DNA of 33,606 bases from Pseudomonadota bacterium (GCA_021850555.1 JAJZLX010000349.1:1-33606), one strand, 5' to 3'; positions 24,150 through 32,905 are shown, counted from the first letter of the stretch. Program-made: numbers and translations. Notes: generated by a model from the sequence alone, not told the origin.

Positions 24150-24617
24150 ATGGACTTTCGCATCACCGGCCTCTCGCCGGAGCCTTTCCAGCCGCTGTTC
24201 GGCCTTACCGACGCGCAGCTCGCGCGCCGCGGCGCATTGCGCCGCATCGTCGATCGCAAGCCCGGCTATCCGGATCGGGTGGAGCTTCGCGATCCGGACC
24301 TCGGTGAGTCGGTTCTGCTCGTTAACTATGCGCATTTGGCGGTCGCGACGCCGTACCGGTCCTCGTACGCGATCTACGTACGCGAGGGTGCGAAGACGCG
24401 ATACGACCGCCTCAACGAGGTGCCGGAGCAGTTCCGCTCCAGAGTGCTGTCACTGCGAGCATTCGATGCACATGACATGCTGTGCGATGCGGACATCGTG
24501 CAGGGCGCAGCGGTCGAGAGCCTCATCGAGCGGCTGCTGTCGAGTCCCGAGACCGCCTACGTCCACGCCCATTACGCGAAGTTCGGCTGTTTCGCCGCGC
24601 GCATCGAGCGGGCATAG
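24150..24617 (+). CDS. DUF1203-family protein
   Basis: A 155-aa soluble protein beginning MDFRITGLSPEPFQPLFGLTD, with DRKPGYPDRVELRDPDLGESVLLVNY and YAIYVREGA in the middle and YVHAHYAKFGCFAARIER at the end. This layout matches DUF1203 proteins of unknown function. ATG 24150 follows AAGGAG by eight bases; an in-frame extension to 23988 overlaps the DUF1345 gene and is not needed. Same strand as DUF1345 with a 97-bp gap, so co-transcription is possible. Confidence 0.8.
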   Translation: MDFRITGLSPEPFQPLFGLTDAQLARRGALRRIVDRKPGYPDRVELRDPDLGESVLLVNYAHLAVATPYRSSYAIYVREGAKTRYDRLNEVPEQFRSRVLSLRAFDAHDMLCDADIVQGAAVESLIERLLSSPETAYVHAHYAKFGCFAARIERA

Positions 24618-24673
24618 GGGACGATTCGTCTCGCGAGTTCGCGGGTTGCGAGCGCTGGATCGGGTCCCGGGTG

Positions 24674-24838
24674 ACTCCATTGGTGCGCCAGTATCTGCGG
24701 ATCCCGGCTGATTGGGGAATTGGGGCGCATAGTCTGGTCTCCGTTGCCGAGCGTATGGGCAAAACGACGAATCCGCTCGGGATGGTGCGCGAAAGCCACA
24801 TCCGCAGGGGCTTGATTTACTCCGCTGTTGAAAACTGA
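24674..24838 (+). pseudogene. C-terminal winged-helix remnant of an AAA-type ATPase
   Basis: An open frame of about 54 codons reads VRQYLRIPADWGIG, SVAERMGKTTNP, LGMVRESHIRRGLIYS, then a stop. This resembles the C-terminal helix-turn-helix of a common bacterial ATP-binding AAA family, in which an R(M/L)G-x-T-x-x-x-G-x-x-R-x-x-(L/I)I-x-(K/M)G-(L/M)(I/L)Y segment precedes an AFTVP tail. Both the ATPase core and the AFTVP tail are missing, so this is a fragment. Recognition is by motif memory and is modest. Confidence 0.35.
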
Positions 24839-24863
24839 CTGGGCGAAGCCGGCGATGGCATGG

Positions 24864-25670
24864 CTACTTCCGTGATGGGATTATCGACCGTAAAAACAAT
24901 TGGACCGCCGCCGCAAGGCGTTCCGGCTGATCATATGGAAGTCCGTGACCAGCTTCTGGTATCTGTTCATGTCGAAGTCGCTGATTGAGCGCTTTAAGCT
25001 CTTGGGCTGCATCAATGGAGACAACGCCCTTGTCTCCCGTAACCAAGAGTAATGGGACGAGAATGTGGCTCACCAGCTCGCGATAGTCAGGATTGGGCGG
25101 CGTAAGAATCTCGAAGGCGCTTACTTTTGTGGCCAGCCTCGCATCGGCCATGTATTCAAGGAGTTCCGAGGAACGATGCGGATGCCTGAGCCGGAGGTCT
25201 GCCAGCAACGTGTCCTTGGGTGATTTCAGGAGTTGGACATGCTGTTCCAAGACATTGCTCTCAAATGCTTCGCGCTGCCGATCGGGGCTTATGAAAGTGG
25301 GGTCGGCAAGGATGACGGCCCGAATGCAGATGCCGAGCTGGCGCGCTGCGGCAGCCGCGGTCATCCCGCCCATCGAATGCCCAAGAAGGACCGGCTGGGA
25401 AAGTCCGAGCTCTTCGATTAACCCAATGACATCGTTGGCGAGATCGGAATACAGATATCCGTGCGGCGGTGCGCTAGATTTTCCGTGGCCTCTGGCGTCC
25501 GGCATTATAACGTCGTAGTCAGCTTCCATGGAGCGTGCTACAGGAGTCCAGCAGGCCCCGCTTCCGACCAAACCATGGAGCGCAATGAGCGGAGGCTTGT
25601 CCCCTCCTGTTCTGAGGTAATGGATGCTGATTCCGTTTGCTCTGCAGATTTCGCTCATCCAGCGCGTCAT
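24864..25670 (-). CDS. Alpha/beta-hydrolase-fold esterase/lipase-like enzyme
   Basis: A 268-aa cytoplasmic hydrolase. The oxyanion strand is LIALHGLVGSG (~28-38), the nucleophile elbow GHSMGG has S99, the acid is probably D213 (LLVTGDKG) and the catalytic base H242 (EAGHGLPY). Asp58-Arg60 in MPDARGHGKS is the typical turn of this fold. ATG 25670 or ATG 25658 could start it; no clear ribosome site distinguishes them. Base composition is noticeably lower in G+C (roughly 47-55% in several 60-base lines I counted) than neighbours, and the gene sits between gene remnants, suggesting horizontal acquisition. Substrate is unknown. Confidence 0.85.
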   Translation of the reverse strand: MTRWMSEICRANGISIHYLRTGGDKPPLIALHGLVGSGACWTPVARSMEADYDVIMPDARGHGKSSAPPHGYLYSDLANDVIGLIEELGLSQPVLLGHSMGGMTAAAAARQLGICIRAVILADPTFISPDRQREAFESNVLEQHVQLLKSPKDTLLADLRLRHPHRSSELLEYMADARLATKVSAFEILTPPNPDYRELVSHILVPLLLVTGDKGVVSIDAAQELKALNQRLRHEQIPEAGHGLPYDQPERLAAAVQLFLRSIIPSRK

Positions 25671-25923
25671 GATGCGACTTCGGAGAAGATGCGGGATTCT
25701 GGGGGCCCGAGAGCGGTCACTGCGACGGTTGTACTTCCAGTGGATGATGTCATTTTCGGCATTTCACCATCGCCGTGCGCAACTCCGTGCAGTGCGTGGC
25801 GCCGGGATTCCTTGCCGCGGGGCCGGCCGCGGTGTCCATGTGGCATGGGATTCTTGCCACACACGAGTGCATCGCTGCTTGGGGGACTGGGACCGGAATG
25901 TCCGTCGCGATCTCGAGGCGTTC

Positions 25924-26139
25924 ATGAGCCGTCCCGCCCCGGCCCGTGATCCGCGGTACGAGCATGAGACGGAAGAAGCCCATGACAGGCCGTCGCACAC
26001 TCGTACCCTGCTGACCCAGGGCGTCTTCGTGACTCCCACTGGAGAAGCACAGCTTCGGTTCGGTACCCGGCGGGAGATCTACCTTTGGGAGTACCGCACC
26101 GGGGCGCGCGAGCACCGGGTCATCGCGACGGTCTGGTGA
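25924..26139 (+). CDS. Hypothetical protein (71 aa), uncertain
   Basis: The frame from ATG 25924 to TGA at 26137-26139 encodes 71 residues, with GAGG six bases upstream. The C-terminal half (GVFVTPTGEAQLRFGTRREIY followed by EYRTGAREHRVIATVW) has mixed polar/hydrophobic character like real protein; the first third is Arg/Glu/His-rich. No family is recognised. The stretch 25671-25923 before it shows no gene. A 151-codon minus-strand frame (25750-26205) covers the same region, so which strand, if any, is coding is not certain. Confidence 0.3.
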   Translation: MSRPAPARDPRYEHETEEAHDRPSHTRTLLTQGVFVTPTGEAQLRFGTRREIYLWEYRTGAREHRVIATVW

Positions 26140-26226
26140 GGCGATGCTCGCCGCCCGGTTTGTTGCCCTTCCGGTCTGCGTTGAGTGCGGTCGTAAAGGG
26201 GACATCGCCAGCTTTCCGGGGGCGGG

Positions 26227-28068
26227 TTACTCCGCTAATAGATCCGGATCGCGCACCGCTCCACGGTCGGCGCTCGTCACGAGCTTCGCATAAGCCTTCA
26301 ATGCCGCGCTGACCTTGCGCTTGCGCGGTGCTGCCGGCTTCCAGCCCCTGGCGGCCTGGATGGAGCGCCGGCGGGCGATCTCCTCGTCACTCACCTCGAA
26401 TCGCACGGTGCGGGCCGGAATGTCGATCACGAGAGTATCGCCGGTCTGGACCAGGCCGATATTGCCTCCTTCGGCGGCTTCGGGCGACACGTGACCGATC
26501 GAGAGGCCGGCGGTGCCGCCGGAGAAGCGCCCATCGGTGATTAGTGCGCACACTTTTCCGAGGCCCTTGGATTTCAGGTAGCTGGTCGGGTAGAGCATCT
26601 CCTGCATGCCCGGGCCGCCGCGCGGTCCCTCGTAGCGGATGAGCACGACGTCTCCGGCCTTGACTCTGCCGCCCAGGATGGCCTCAACCGCTTCATCCTG
26701 GCTCTCTACCACCACCGCAGGGCCGCGGAAGGTGAGGATGCTCTTGTCGACGCCGGCGGTCTTGACGATGCAGCCACGCTCGGCAAGGTTTCCATAGAGC
26801 ACGGCGAGACCGCCGTCCTTGCTGTAAGCGGCTTCGTTGCTGCGAATACAGCCGCAGGTGCGGTCGGTGTCGAGCTGCGGATAGCGGCAGCTCTGCGAGA
26901 ACGCGGTCTGGGTGGCGATGCCGGCCGGACCGGCGCGGAAGAATTCGTGTACCGTCGGATCCTTCGTGCGCGCCACGTCCCATTTTTCGAGCGCATCGGC
27001 CAGTGAGGCCGAGTGCACCGTCGGCACGGAGCTCTCGAGCAGGTGAGCGCGATCGAGCTCGCCCAAGATCGCCATGACGCCGCCGGCGCGATGCACGTCC
27101 TCGAGGTGATAGTGGCTCGAGGGGGCCACCTTGCACAGATTGGGAACGCGGCGCGACAGCCGGTCGATGTCGCTCATGCCAAAGTCGACTTCGGCTTCGC
27201 GCGCGGCGGCGAGCAGGTGCAGCACGGTGTTGGTCGAGCCGCCCATCGCGATGTCGAGCGACATGGCGTTCTCGAACGCCGCCTTGCTGGCGATGCTTCG
27301 CGGCAGTACACGGGCGTCGTCCTGCAGGTAGTACCGCCTGGTGAGGTCCACGATGACCCGCCCCGCCTTGCGGAACAGCTGCTCGCGGTCCGCATGCGTG
27401 GCGACGAGCGTGCCGTTGCCCGGAAGGGAGAGGCCGAGCGCCTCGGTGAGGCAGTTCATCGAATTGGCCGTGAACATCCCCGAGCACGACCCGCAGGTGG
27501 GGCAGGCGGAGCGCTCGATCGTCTGCACGTCAGCGTCGGATACGCTGTCATCCGCCGCGGCGACGATGGCATCGATGAGGTCGAGCGAGGAGTCCTTGCC
27601 CGCAAGCCGGGCCTTGCCCGCTTCCATGGGGCCGCCTGAGACGAACACCGTCGGAATGTTCAGGCGCAGGGCGGCCATGAGCATGCCGGGGGTGATCTTG
27701 TCGCAGTTCGAGATGCACACCAGCGCATCGGCGGTGTGCGCGTTGCACATGTACTCCACGCTGTCGGCTATGATGTCGCGGGAGGGCAGGCTGTAGAGCA
27801 TGCCGTCGTGGCCCATGGCGATGCCGTCATCGACCGCGATGGTATTGAACTCCCTGCCGACTCCCCCGGCGCGCCCGATCTCCTCGATCACCAGCTGGCC
27901 GAGGTTCTTCAGGTGCACGTGCCCGGGCACGAACTGGGTGAAGGAGTTGGCGACCGCGATGATGGGCTTCTCGAAGTCGGCGTCTTTCATGCCGGTGGCG
28001 CGCCACAGTGAGCGGGCTCCGGCCATGTTGCGGCCGGCGGTGCTGGTGCGGGAACGGTAGGCGGGCAT
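26227..28068 (-). CDS. ilvD: Dihydroxy-acid dehydratase
   Basis: A 613-aa cytoplasmic Fe-S dehydratase converting 2,3-dihydroxy-isovalerate and 2,3-dihydroxy-3-methylvalerate to the 2-keto acids, the penultimate step of valine and isoleucine synthesis. Cluster ligands are C122 (SNCDKITPG) and C195 in CPTCGSC (189-195), the same positions as in E. coli IlvD, and D81 fits the Mg site ([13 protein letters not shown]). Length equals the E. coli-type enzymes (~616). The ATG has GGGAGG nine bases upstream. It is divergent from a LysR gene across 109 bp. No other ilv gene is nearby. Confidence 0.96.
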   Translation of the reverse strand: MPAYRSRTSTAGRNMAGARSLWRATGMKDADFEKPIIAVANSFTQFVPGHVHLKNLGQLVIEEIGRAGGVGREFNTIAVDDGIAMGHDGMLYSLPSRDIIADSVEYMCNAHTADALVCISNCDKITPGMLMAALRLNIPTVFVSGGPMEAGKARLAGKDSSLDLIDAIVAAADDSVSDADVQTIERSACPTCGSCSGMFTANSMNCLTEALGLSLPGNGTLVATHADREQLFRKAGRVIVDLTRRYYLQDDARVLPRSIASKAAFENAMSLDIAMGGSTNTVLHLLAAAREAEVDFGMSDIDRLSRRVPNLCKVAPSSHYHLEDVHRAGGVMAILGELDRAHLLESSVPTVHSASLADALEKWDVARTKDPTVHEFFRAGPAGIATQTAFSQSCRYPQLDTDRTCGCIRSNEAAYSKDGGLAVLYGNLAERGCIVKTAGVDKSILTFRGPAVVVESQDEAVEAILGGRVKAGDVVLIRYEGPRGGPGMQEMLYPTSYLKSKGLGKVCALITDGRFSGGTAGLSIGHVSPEAAEGGNIGLVQTGDTLVIDIPARTVRFEVSDEEIARRRSIQAARGWKPAAPRKRKVSAALKAYAKLVTSADRGAVRDPDLLAE

Positions 28069-28117
28069 GGCGGAATTTCCTCCCTTCCGGCATCAGCCGG
28101 CGGCGGGGTATTCTGAT

Positions 28118-28146
28118 TTGGCGTCTCGTATATCGGCTAATACAAT
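28118..28146 (+). promoter_or_regulatory. Sigma70-like promoter of the LysR gene divergent from ilvD
   Basis: TTGGCG (28118-28123) and TACAAT (28141-28146) are spaced exactly 17 bp. The predicted start near 28153 leaves a ~25-nt leader containing an AGGAA ribosome site before GTG 28178. LysR regulation of both divergent genes would act on this same ~110-bp gap. Confidence 0.5.
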
Positions 28147-28177
28147 ATCGCACAGGTCGCTATAGGAATGACGAATA

Positions 28178-29074
28178 GTGGAACTGCGGCAGCTGCGCTA
28201 TTTCATCGCCGTCGCGCAGGAGAACAGCTTCTCGCGCGCCGCGAGGCGGCTGCATGTCTCCCAGCCCCCCCTGTCCACCCAGATCAAGAGCCTGGAAGAG
28301 GAGCTCGGAGTGCGGCTCTTCGAGCGCAGTAATCGCGGCGTTTCCCCGACCGCGGCGGGCCTGGCTTTCCTCGAGGAGGCACGCGCCACGCTCGCACGCC
28401 TCGAGCACGCCAAGGCCATGGCGCTTCGGGCCGATCGCGGGCAGATCGGCAGGCTCTCGGTCGGCTTCGTCTCGATCGCCGATTACAGCATCCTGCCGCC
28501 GGCTCTGAAGAGCTTTCGCTCGAGCTTTCCCTCGGTCGAAGTCCAGCTGCACGAGCTGACGACGGATGCGCAGATCCCTGAGCTTCGCGCGGCACGGCTG
28601 GATCTCGGTATCGGCCTCGCGCCCGTGGATGAGCCGGATCTCGAGTTCGAGCGCGTGCGGCGCGAAGCGCTGGTGCTCGCGGCCCCATCGGGCCATCCCG
28701 CGATCAAGGATGCCGGCGCGATGGATCTTCGGGTGCTGTCGAAGGAGAGCTTCATCGTCCCGCCGCGCGATATCGCTCCGGGTCTCTATGACCTCACGAT
28801 CAGCTATTGCCGCTCGTTCGGCTTCGCACCGCGAATCACCCAGCAGGCGCGGCAGATGCAGACCGTGATCGGTCTGGTCTCCTGCGGGATGGGATTTGCG
28901 CTGGTGCCTTCCTCCGTTCGAAACCTCAGGCGCGCCGGCGTCCAATACCGGCAGCTGCGCCGCAAGGCCGCCCCCGTCGAGCTCGGCATCCTGCGTGTGC
29001 GAAATTCCGACAGCCCTCCGAGGGAGCATTTCATCGAGGCGCTCAGAAGCGCGGCTCGGGCCTCGGACCTTTGA
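28178..29074 (+). CDS. LysR-family transcriptional regulator
   Basis: 298 aa. Helix-turn-helix at 1-60 (LRYFIAVAQENSFSRAARRLHVSQPPLSTQIKSLEEELGVRLFER), then an effector-binding domain (LSVGFVSIADYSILPP at about 93-108, DLGIGLAPVDEPDLE). The N-terminus with SQPPLS is of the BenM/CatR/IlvR-like subgroup. GTG 28178 has AGGAA about ten bases upstream and gives the canonical MELRQLRYF beginning. Its divergent placement from ilvD suggests it controls branched-chain amino-acid synthesis, as IlvR-type proteins do; this is inferred from position only. Confidence 0.9.
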   Translation: MELRQLRYFIAVAQENSFSRAARRLHVSQPPLSTQIKSLEEELGVRLFERSNRGVSPTAAGLAFLEEARATLARLEHAKAMALRADRGQIGRLSVGFVSIADYSILPPALKSFRSSFPSVEVQLHELTTDAQIPELRAARLDLGIGLAPVDEPDLEFERVRREALVLAAPSGHPAIKDAGAMDLRVLSKESFIVPPRDIAPGLYDLTISYCRSFGFAPRITQQARQMQTVIGLVSCGMGFALVPSSVRNLRRAGVQYRQLRRKAAPVELGILRVRNSDSPPREHFIEALRSAARASDL

Positions 29075-29361
29075 GGGATTTCTGCAGCCTGCCGGGAGAT
29101 TGCGCGGGAAGTCGCGCTGTGGCCGTCGGCGCCGAGTGCGTGCGTTTGCGGCTTGCGTGCGCAGCGGCACCTCGGGGGGGCTCTGGCGCGACATCGAATC
29201 GTTGCGAGCGCACCTTCCCGGTGCCGTGTCCGTCGGGCTTGCCGAGTCCGGCCTGCTCGTGATAACAATAGCCCATGCCCGAATCCCGCTCAAACCACCG
29301 CGCGTATTATCGATTCTATTGGCCGCGTTCGCGGGCGGTTGGCGGGCTGTCGTCGCTTCCA
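29075..29361. other. Intergenic region upstream of the DAHP synthase promoter
   Basis: No convincing gene. The segment 29258-29325 is AT-richer (GATAACAATAGCC, GTATTATCGATTCTATTGG) and may hold further promoter or regulator sites for the downstream gene. Open frames on either strand look like shadows extending from the LysR gene. Confidence 0.35.
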
Positions 29362-29370
29362 TGATATAGT
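29362..29370 (+). promoter_or_regulatory. Extended -10 promoter of the DAHP synthase gene
   Basis: TGATATAGT is an extended -10 element (TG, one base, TATAGT). A TTGGCG at 29339-29344 is 20 bp upstream, longer than ideal, which an extended -10 can tolerate. Transcription would start near 29376, only ~16 nt before the terminator hairpin. Confidence 0.45.
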
Positions 29371-29391
29371 CGAGACGAACAAACCCGAAAG

Positions 29392-29420
29392 AACCGCCGG
29401 TCCCCTGGCGGTTTTTTTTT
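29392..29420 (+). terminator. Intrinsic terminator in the DAHP synthase leader (probable attenuator)
   Basis: AACCGCC (29392-29398) pairs with GGCGGTT (29407-29413) over an 8-base loop and runs into nine consecutive T (29412-29420), a textbook intrinsic terminator on the plus strand, ending 29 nt before the start codon. GTCCCC in the loop (29400-29405) is perfectly complementary to GGGGAC at 29426-29431, offering a competing fold. It could alternatively just end read-through from the LysR gene 318 bp upstream. Confidence 0.75.
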
Positions 29421-29449
29421 GCCCTGGGGACTCGCAACCGGAGGCGAGC

Positions 29450-30526
29450 ATGCATTCCCAGACAGGCGACCTGCGCATACGCGGAATGACCGAGCTCGCG
29501 ACGCCCGAGGAGGTGATCCGTGAGCATCCCTGCAGCGAGCGCGCGGCCGCCACGGTGAATGGAGCCCGTGAGGCGCTGCAGCGGATCTTGCACGGTCGCG
29601 ACGACCGTCTCGCCGTGGTGATCGGACCCTGTTCCATACACGATGTTCGCGCCGCGCGCGAATATGCCGAGCGCCTCGCACTCGAGCGCGCACGACTCGG
29701 CGGTGAGCTCGAGCTCGTCATGCGGGTGTACTTTGAGAAGCCGAGAACGACCGTGGGGTGGAAAGGCCTCATCAACGACCCGGATCTCGACGGCAGTTTC
29801 CGCATCAACGCCGGTCTGAGGCTGGCGCGCGAGCTGCTGGTCGAGGTCAACGAGCTCGGCTTGCCGGCCGGATGCGAGTTCCTGGACATGATCACGCCGC
29901 AGTACATCGCGGACCTGGTCGCCTGGGGTGCGATCGGCGCGCGCACGACGGAAAGCCAGGTTCACCGCGAACTCGCCTCGGGTCTGTCTTGTCCGATCGG
30001 CTTCAAGAATGCAACGGACGGCAATGTGCGGGTCGCGGTGGATGCGGTGCGGGCCGCCTCGCAGCCACACCATTTCCTGGCCGTCACCAAGCAGGGCCGT
30101 AGTGCGATCGCGGCGACCTCGGGCAACGGGGACTGCCATGTCATCCTGCGCGGCGGACGGGCTCCCAACTATGACTCGGCGGGCGTCGAGGCGGCGTGCC
30201 GGGAGATGGCGACGGCGAGCGTCGCGACTCGACTGATGATCGATGCCAGCCACGGCAACAGCGGCAAGCGTCCGGAGCGTCAGCCGGCCGTTGTGGAGGA
30301 CATCGCCGCGCAGGTCGAAGCGGGTGACCGGAGGATCGGGGGAGTCATGGTCGAGAGCAATCTCCTTGCCGGGCGCCAGGACCTCGTGCCCGGGCGGACT
30401 CTGCTCTACGGCCAGAGCATCACGGACGGCTGCATCGATTGGCCGACGTCGGTGAAGGTGCTCGAGCGGCTCGCCGAGGCCGTTGCGCGGCAGCGCTCGC
30501 GGATGCCGGCACGGAATGGGCTCTGA
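29450..30526 (+). CDS. aroG: 3-deoxy-7-phosphoheptulonate synthase (class I DAHP synthase, AroG-type)
   Basis: A 358-aa cytoplasmic enzyme joining phosphoenolpyruvate and erythrose-4-phosphate, the entry step of the shikimate pathway. The metal ligands fall at the E. coli AroG numbers: C61 (GPCSIHD), H268 (DASHGN), E302 (MVESNL) and D326 (SITDGCIDW). KPRTTVGWKG (97-106) binds substrate phosphate. Residues D146, P150, L179 and S180, which form the feedback pocket in AroG, are also present, so allosteric inhibition by an aromatic amino acid is likely, but which one cannot be told. ATG 29450 follows GGAGG by about five bases; the open frame upstream to 29153 crosses the terminator and is not used. 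Confidence 0.95.
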   Translation: MHSQTGDLRIRGMTELATPEEVIREHPCSERAAATVNGAREALQRILHGRDDRLAVVIGPCSIHDVRAAREYAERLALERARLGGELELVMRVYFEKPRTTVGWKGLINDPDLDGSFRINAGLRLARELLVEVNELGLPAGCEFLDMITPQYIADLVAWGAIGARTTESQVHRELASGLSCPIGFKNATDGNVRVAVDAVRAASQPHHFLAVTKQGRSAIAATSGNGDCHVILRGGRAPNYDSAGVEAACREMATASVATRLMIDASHGNSGKRPERQPAVVEDIAAQVEAGDRRIGGVMVESNLLAGRQDLVPGRTLLYGQSITDGCIDWPTSVKVLERLAEAVARQRSRMPARNGL

Positions 30527-30586
30527 GCCTCGCCCGATGGCGGCCGGCCTGTCTCAGTCCGCCTTCGGCCGCGGGGCGGCTCATTC

Positions 30587-31687
30587 TCACCGCATCGCGT
30601 GCCTGACGAGGAAGGAAGTTGTGATGGCGATGGGCACCAGCAGCAGGAGAAGAAGGATGGCCCAGGCCACGGGATGGGCGAAGTTCATGGTGTATCCGAT
30701 TCCAAATCGCTTCTCGACCATCACGGAAGGGTCGTCACGGTTGAAGTAGAAGACGCCCAGCTTCCAGAACCTGTCGTCTGTACGGTCTCCCACCGGCTTC
30801 GTTGATTGCGATTGCAGTCCTTGCGCAGCCGGCGTCCTGCTGCCGCCTTGGCCGAGCCACATCAAGATCCCGGTCATCGCAACTGCGATCAGGCCGGGAA
30901 GAATTGCAATGGCTGCGGGCGGGCGCTGGTACGAGGCGGGAAGAAGAGGGCGGATCGCGACCCATGAGAACAGCAGGGCGATGGAATATTCCACTGCCAG
31001 GAGCAGGGTGGAAATTGTCCTGCGAAACCGTGACTCGCGCGCGCCCTGCAGGCCGCCTGCGTAGATCGGCCGCAGCCAATGGGCTATCCCGTACAGAATG
31101 AGCGTCATTGCGAGAAGGACCGCCGCGGCAATGATGAGGGGGAAGAAGACGACGCCTGCGCTGCGCGCCGCCCAGCGGTCGGGCTGGCCCTGAGCGCCCC
31201 AATGCAGGACCAGGCGGGCAGGAATCTGCGGCCAATGCGTCCATAGATAGCCGGCGCACGCAGCGAGCAAGACGAACGGCCCGGAGGCGCTCACCCAACT
31301 CCCGGGGATCCTTCGATTGCCCGGCGTGACCTCGGCTTCCCGGATCGTGGTCGGAGGGAGCGCGTGGGGCAGTACGAGGCGTCTTGCCCGATAGAAGAGG
31401 CCGAAGCAGCAAGCTAGCAGCAGCAGGATGAACAGGGGAGCCAGTGCGAATGCCGGTGTCAGGAAGCATGCCGCAAGCAGAGGCAACGTCAGGGCGGACA
31501 CGCCGATGATTCCCCGACGATACCGCAGCAGAATGGACTTGCCCTCGGGGCTGTCGCGGAATCCGGGTGCTACGGTGACCGCAAAGTAAAGATCGGGGCG
31601 AGTCAATCGCGGTATGAACCAGTGAGCGACCGCGGCCAGGATTCCCATTACAAGCGGGATGATGCGCACGATGAGGGGCAGGTTCAC
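30587..31687 (-). CDS. DUF1648-domain membrane protein
   Basis: A 366-aa inner-membrane protein with about eight helices. WPQIPARLVLHWGAQGQPDRWAARS (central) is the DUF1648 signature (a short IP-x-H-W/F-N-x-x-G-x-P-D-like motif). The C-terminal DDRFWKLGVFYFNRDDPSVMVEKRFGIGYTMNFAHP resembles the DUF5808 domain. The start is GTG 31687 with GAGG seven bases upstream. It lies 54 bp behind the YtrA-type GntR gene in the same direction, the usual arrangement for this pair, so it is likely repressed by that regulator in response to cell-envelope stress or antibiotics; function is not established. Confidence 0.83.
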   Translation of the reverse strand: MNLPLIVRIIPLVMGILAAVAHWFIPRLTRPDLYFAVTVAPGFRDSPEGKSILLRYRRGIIGVSALTLPLLAACFLTPAFALAPLFILLLLACCFGLFYRARRLVLPHALPPTTIREAEVTPGNRRIPGSWVSASGPFVLLAACAGYLWTHWPQIPARLVLHWGAQGQPDRWAARSAGVVFFPLIIAAAVLLAMTLILYGIAHWLRPIYAGGLQGARESRFRRTISTLLLAVEYSIALLFSWVAIRPLLPASYQRPPAAIAILPGLIAVAMTGILMWLGQGGSRTPAAQGLQSQSTKPVGDRTDDRFWKLGVFYFNRDDPSVMVEKRFGIGYTMNFAHPVAWAILLLLLLVPIAITTSFLVRHAMR

Positions 31688-31741
31688 GTCATCACCTCAC
31701 TCACGATCTCTCGGCTTGGGTGAAATTTGAGTCATTCGCTC

Positions 31742-32128
31742 TCATAGCGCCCCTCCCTCGAGCCGATGCACGCTGTCCATCAGCTCCCGGATCAGAATCT
31801 GGCGCGGCAGCCCCGCCGCCAGAGCCTTGGCGAGCAGCTCCCTCAACGGGCGTGCGAACGTTTCGGTGCCGTCTGAGCGATTCGATGGCCGGTGACGCTC
31901 ACGGACCGTTGCTCCACGGTGTCTTTTCAGCTCGAGCCATCCCTCCTCGGCGAGCTGCCGATAGGCCTGCGCGACGGTGTTGTGGTGAACCCCCAGATCT
32001 ATCGCCAGCGTCCGGACGGTCGGCAATCTGTCACCCGGGCCGAAGCGGCCGGCGACGAGCTCGGCGCGCAGGCCATTGGCGATCTGCTCGTATACCGGCA
32101 CACGCGATGCAAGGTCGATCCGAAGCAT
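31742..32128 (-). CDS. YtrA-subfamily GntR transcriptional regulator
   Basis: 128 aa. The winged helix-turn-helix is at about 5-76 (VPVYEQIANGLRAELVAGRFGPGDRLPTVRTLAIDLGVHHNTVAQAYRQL), followed by a short ~50-residue helical tail, the hallmark of the YtrA branch, which lacks the large effector domain. ATG 32128 has GGGA six bases upstream. The frame upstream to 32353 overlaps the promoter and has no family match. It is the first gene of an operon with the DUF1648 protein. A near-palindromic site overlaps its -10, indicating autoregulation. Confidence 0.88.
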   Translation of the reverse strand: MLRIDLASRVPVYEQIANGLRAELVAGRFGPGDRLPTVRTLAIDLGVHHNTVAQAYRQLAEEGWLELKRHRGATVRERHRPSNRSDGTETFARPLRELLAKALAAGLPRQILIRELMDSVHRLEGGAL

Positions 32129-32143
32129 GGGTTTTCCCGTGTA

Positions 32144-32179
32144 TGCACAATTTGTACACTGAAGACAGACAAATTGCAA
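32144..32179 (-). promoter_or_regulatory. GntR promoter with an overlapping near-palindromic operator
   Basis: On the minus strand TTGCAA (32179-32174) and TACAAA (32156-32151) are spaced 17 bp. The 15-bp near-palindrome TGCACAATTTGTACA (32144-32158) covers the -10 and matches its own reverse complement at 12 of 15 positions, as expected for an autorepressor. The rest of 32180-32443 shows no gene and no assigned elements. Confidence 0.5.
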
Positions 32180-32443
32180 GACGATCCCCCGGGCTGCCGC
32201 GCACCGGGGCGGGTCGAGCATCCAACCCTCGCCACAGTGCGCCGATCCTCCGCTCCCGGCGACAGAGTGATCCGAGCGCCTGCTGCCCGCGTCCGAACTC
32301 GCCTGACATCCGCCGGCTCGCAAGCGCCCGGGACGGGATGATCGAAGGCACACAGATCACGGCATTCCGATACAAGACGCTCATGTGCGCTGCATGGTCC
32401 ACTTGACCCGCCGCGCCGATCGGCGCCTGGTTTGGAGATGCTC

Positions 32444-32905
32444 ATGAATCCACTGTTGCCTCCGTTCACTGCGACCACCGCCGCCCAGAAGGTGCGGGCG
32501 GTGGAAGACGGCTGGAACGGCCGGAACGCCGAGAAGCTGGCACTCGGCTATGCCGCGGACGGCTACTGGCGCAACCGCTCCGAGTTTCTGGTTGGTCGCC
32601 CGGAGATCGTTGCATTCCTGAAGCGCAAATGGGCGAAGGAGCTGGAGTATCGCCTCATCAAGGAGCTGTTCGCATTCGAGGGCAACCGAATCGCTGTTCG
32701 CTTCGCGTACGAATGGCACGATGATTCCGGGAACTGGTGGCGCTCGTACGGCAATGAGAACTGGGAGTTCAATGCCGAAGGTCTGATGCAGCGCCGCCAT
32801 GCCTCGATCAACGACCTGCCTTTGGCGGAACACGAGCGCAGGTTCCACTGGCCTCTTGGACGACGGCCTGACGAACATCCGGGGCTGTCGGAGCTTGGGT
32901 TATGA
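32444..32905 (+). CDS. DUF1348 (SnoaL/NTF2-like) protein
   Basis: A 153-aa cytoplasmic protein of the NTF2-like alpha+beta-barrel fold. The helix [18 protein letters not shown] and strand [28 protein letters not shown] are typical of DUF1348, as is the terminal [31 protein letters not shown]. The NTF2 fold includes isomerases and dehydratases with a polar pocket, but this group's reaction is unknown. ATG 32444 follows GGAG by six bases; TTG 32432 and ATG 32438 are weaker options. No operon partner is evident. Confidence 0.85.
   Translation: MNPLLPPFTATTAAQKVRAVEDGWNGRNAEKLALGYAADGYWRNRSEFLVGRPEIVAFLKRKWAKELEYRLIKELFAFEGNRIAVRFAYEWHDDSGNWWRSYGNENWEFNAEGLMQRRHASINDLPLAEHERRFHWPLGRRPDEHPGLSELGL

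Noticed and set aside
29043..29369. Open frames on both strands between the LysR and DAHP synthase genes
   Set aside because: Neither shows domain character, and the region carries promoter and terminator signals incompatible with coding through to 29369.
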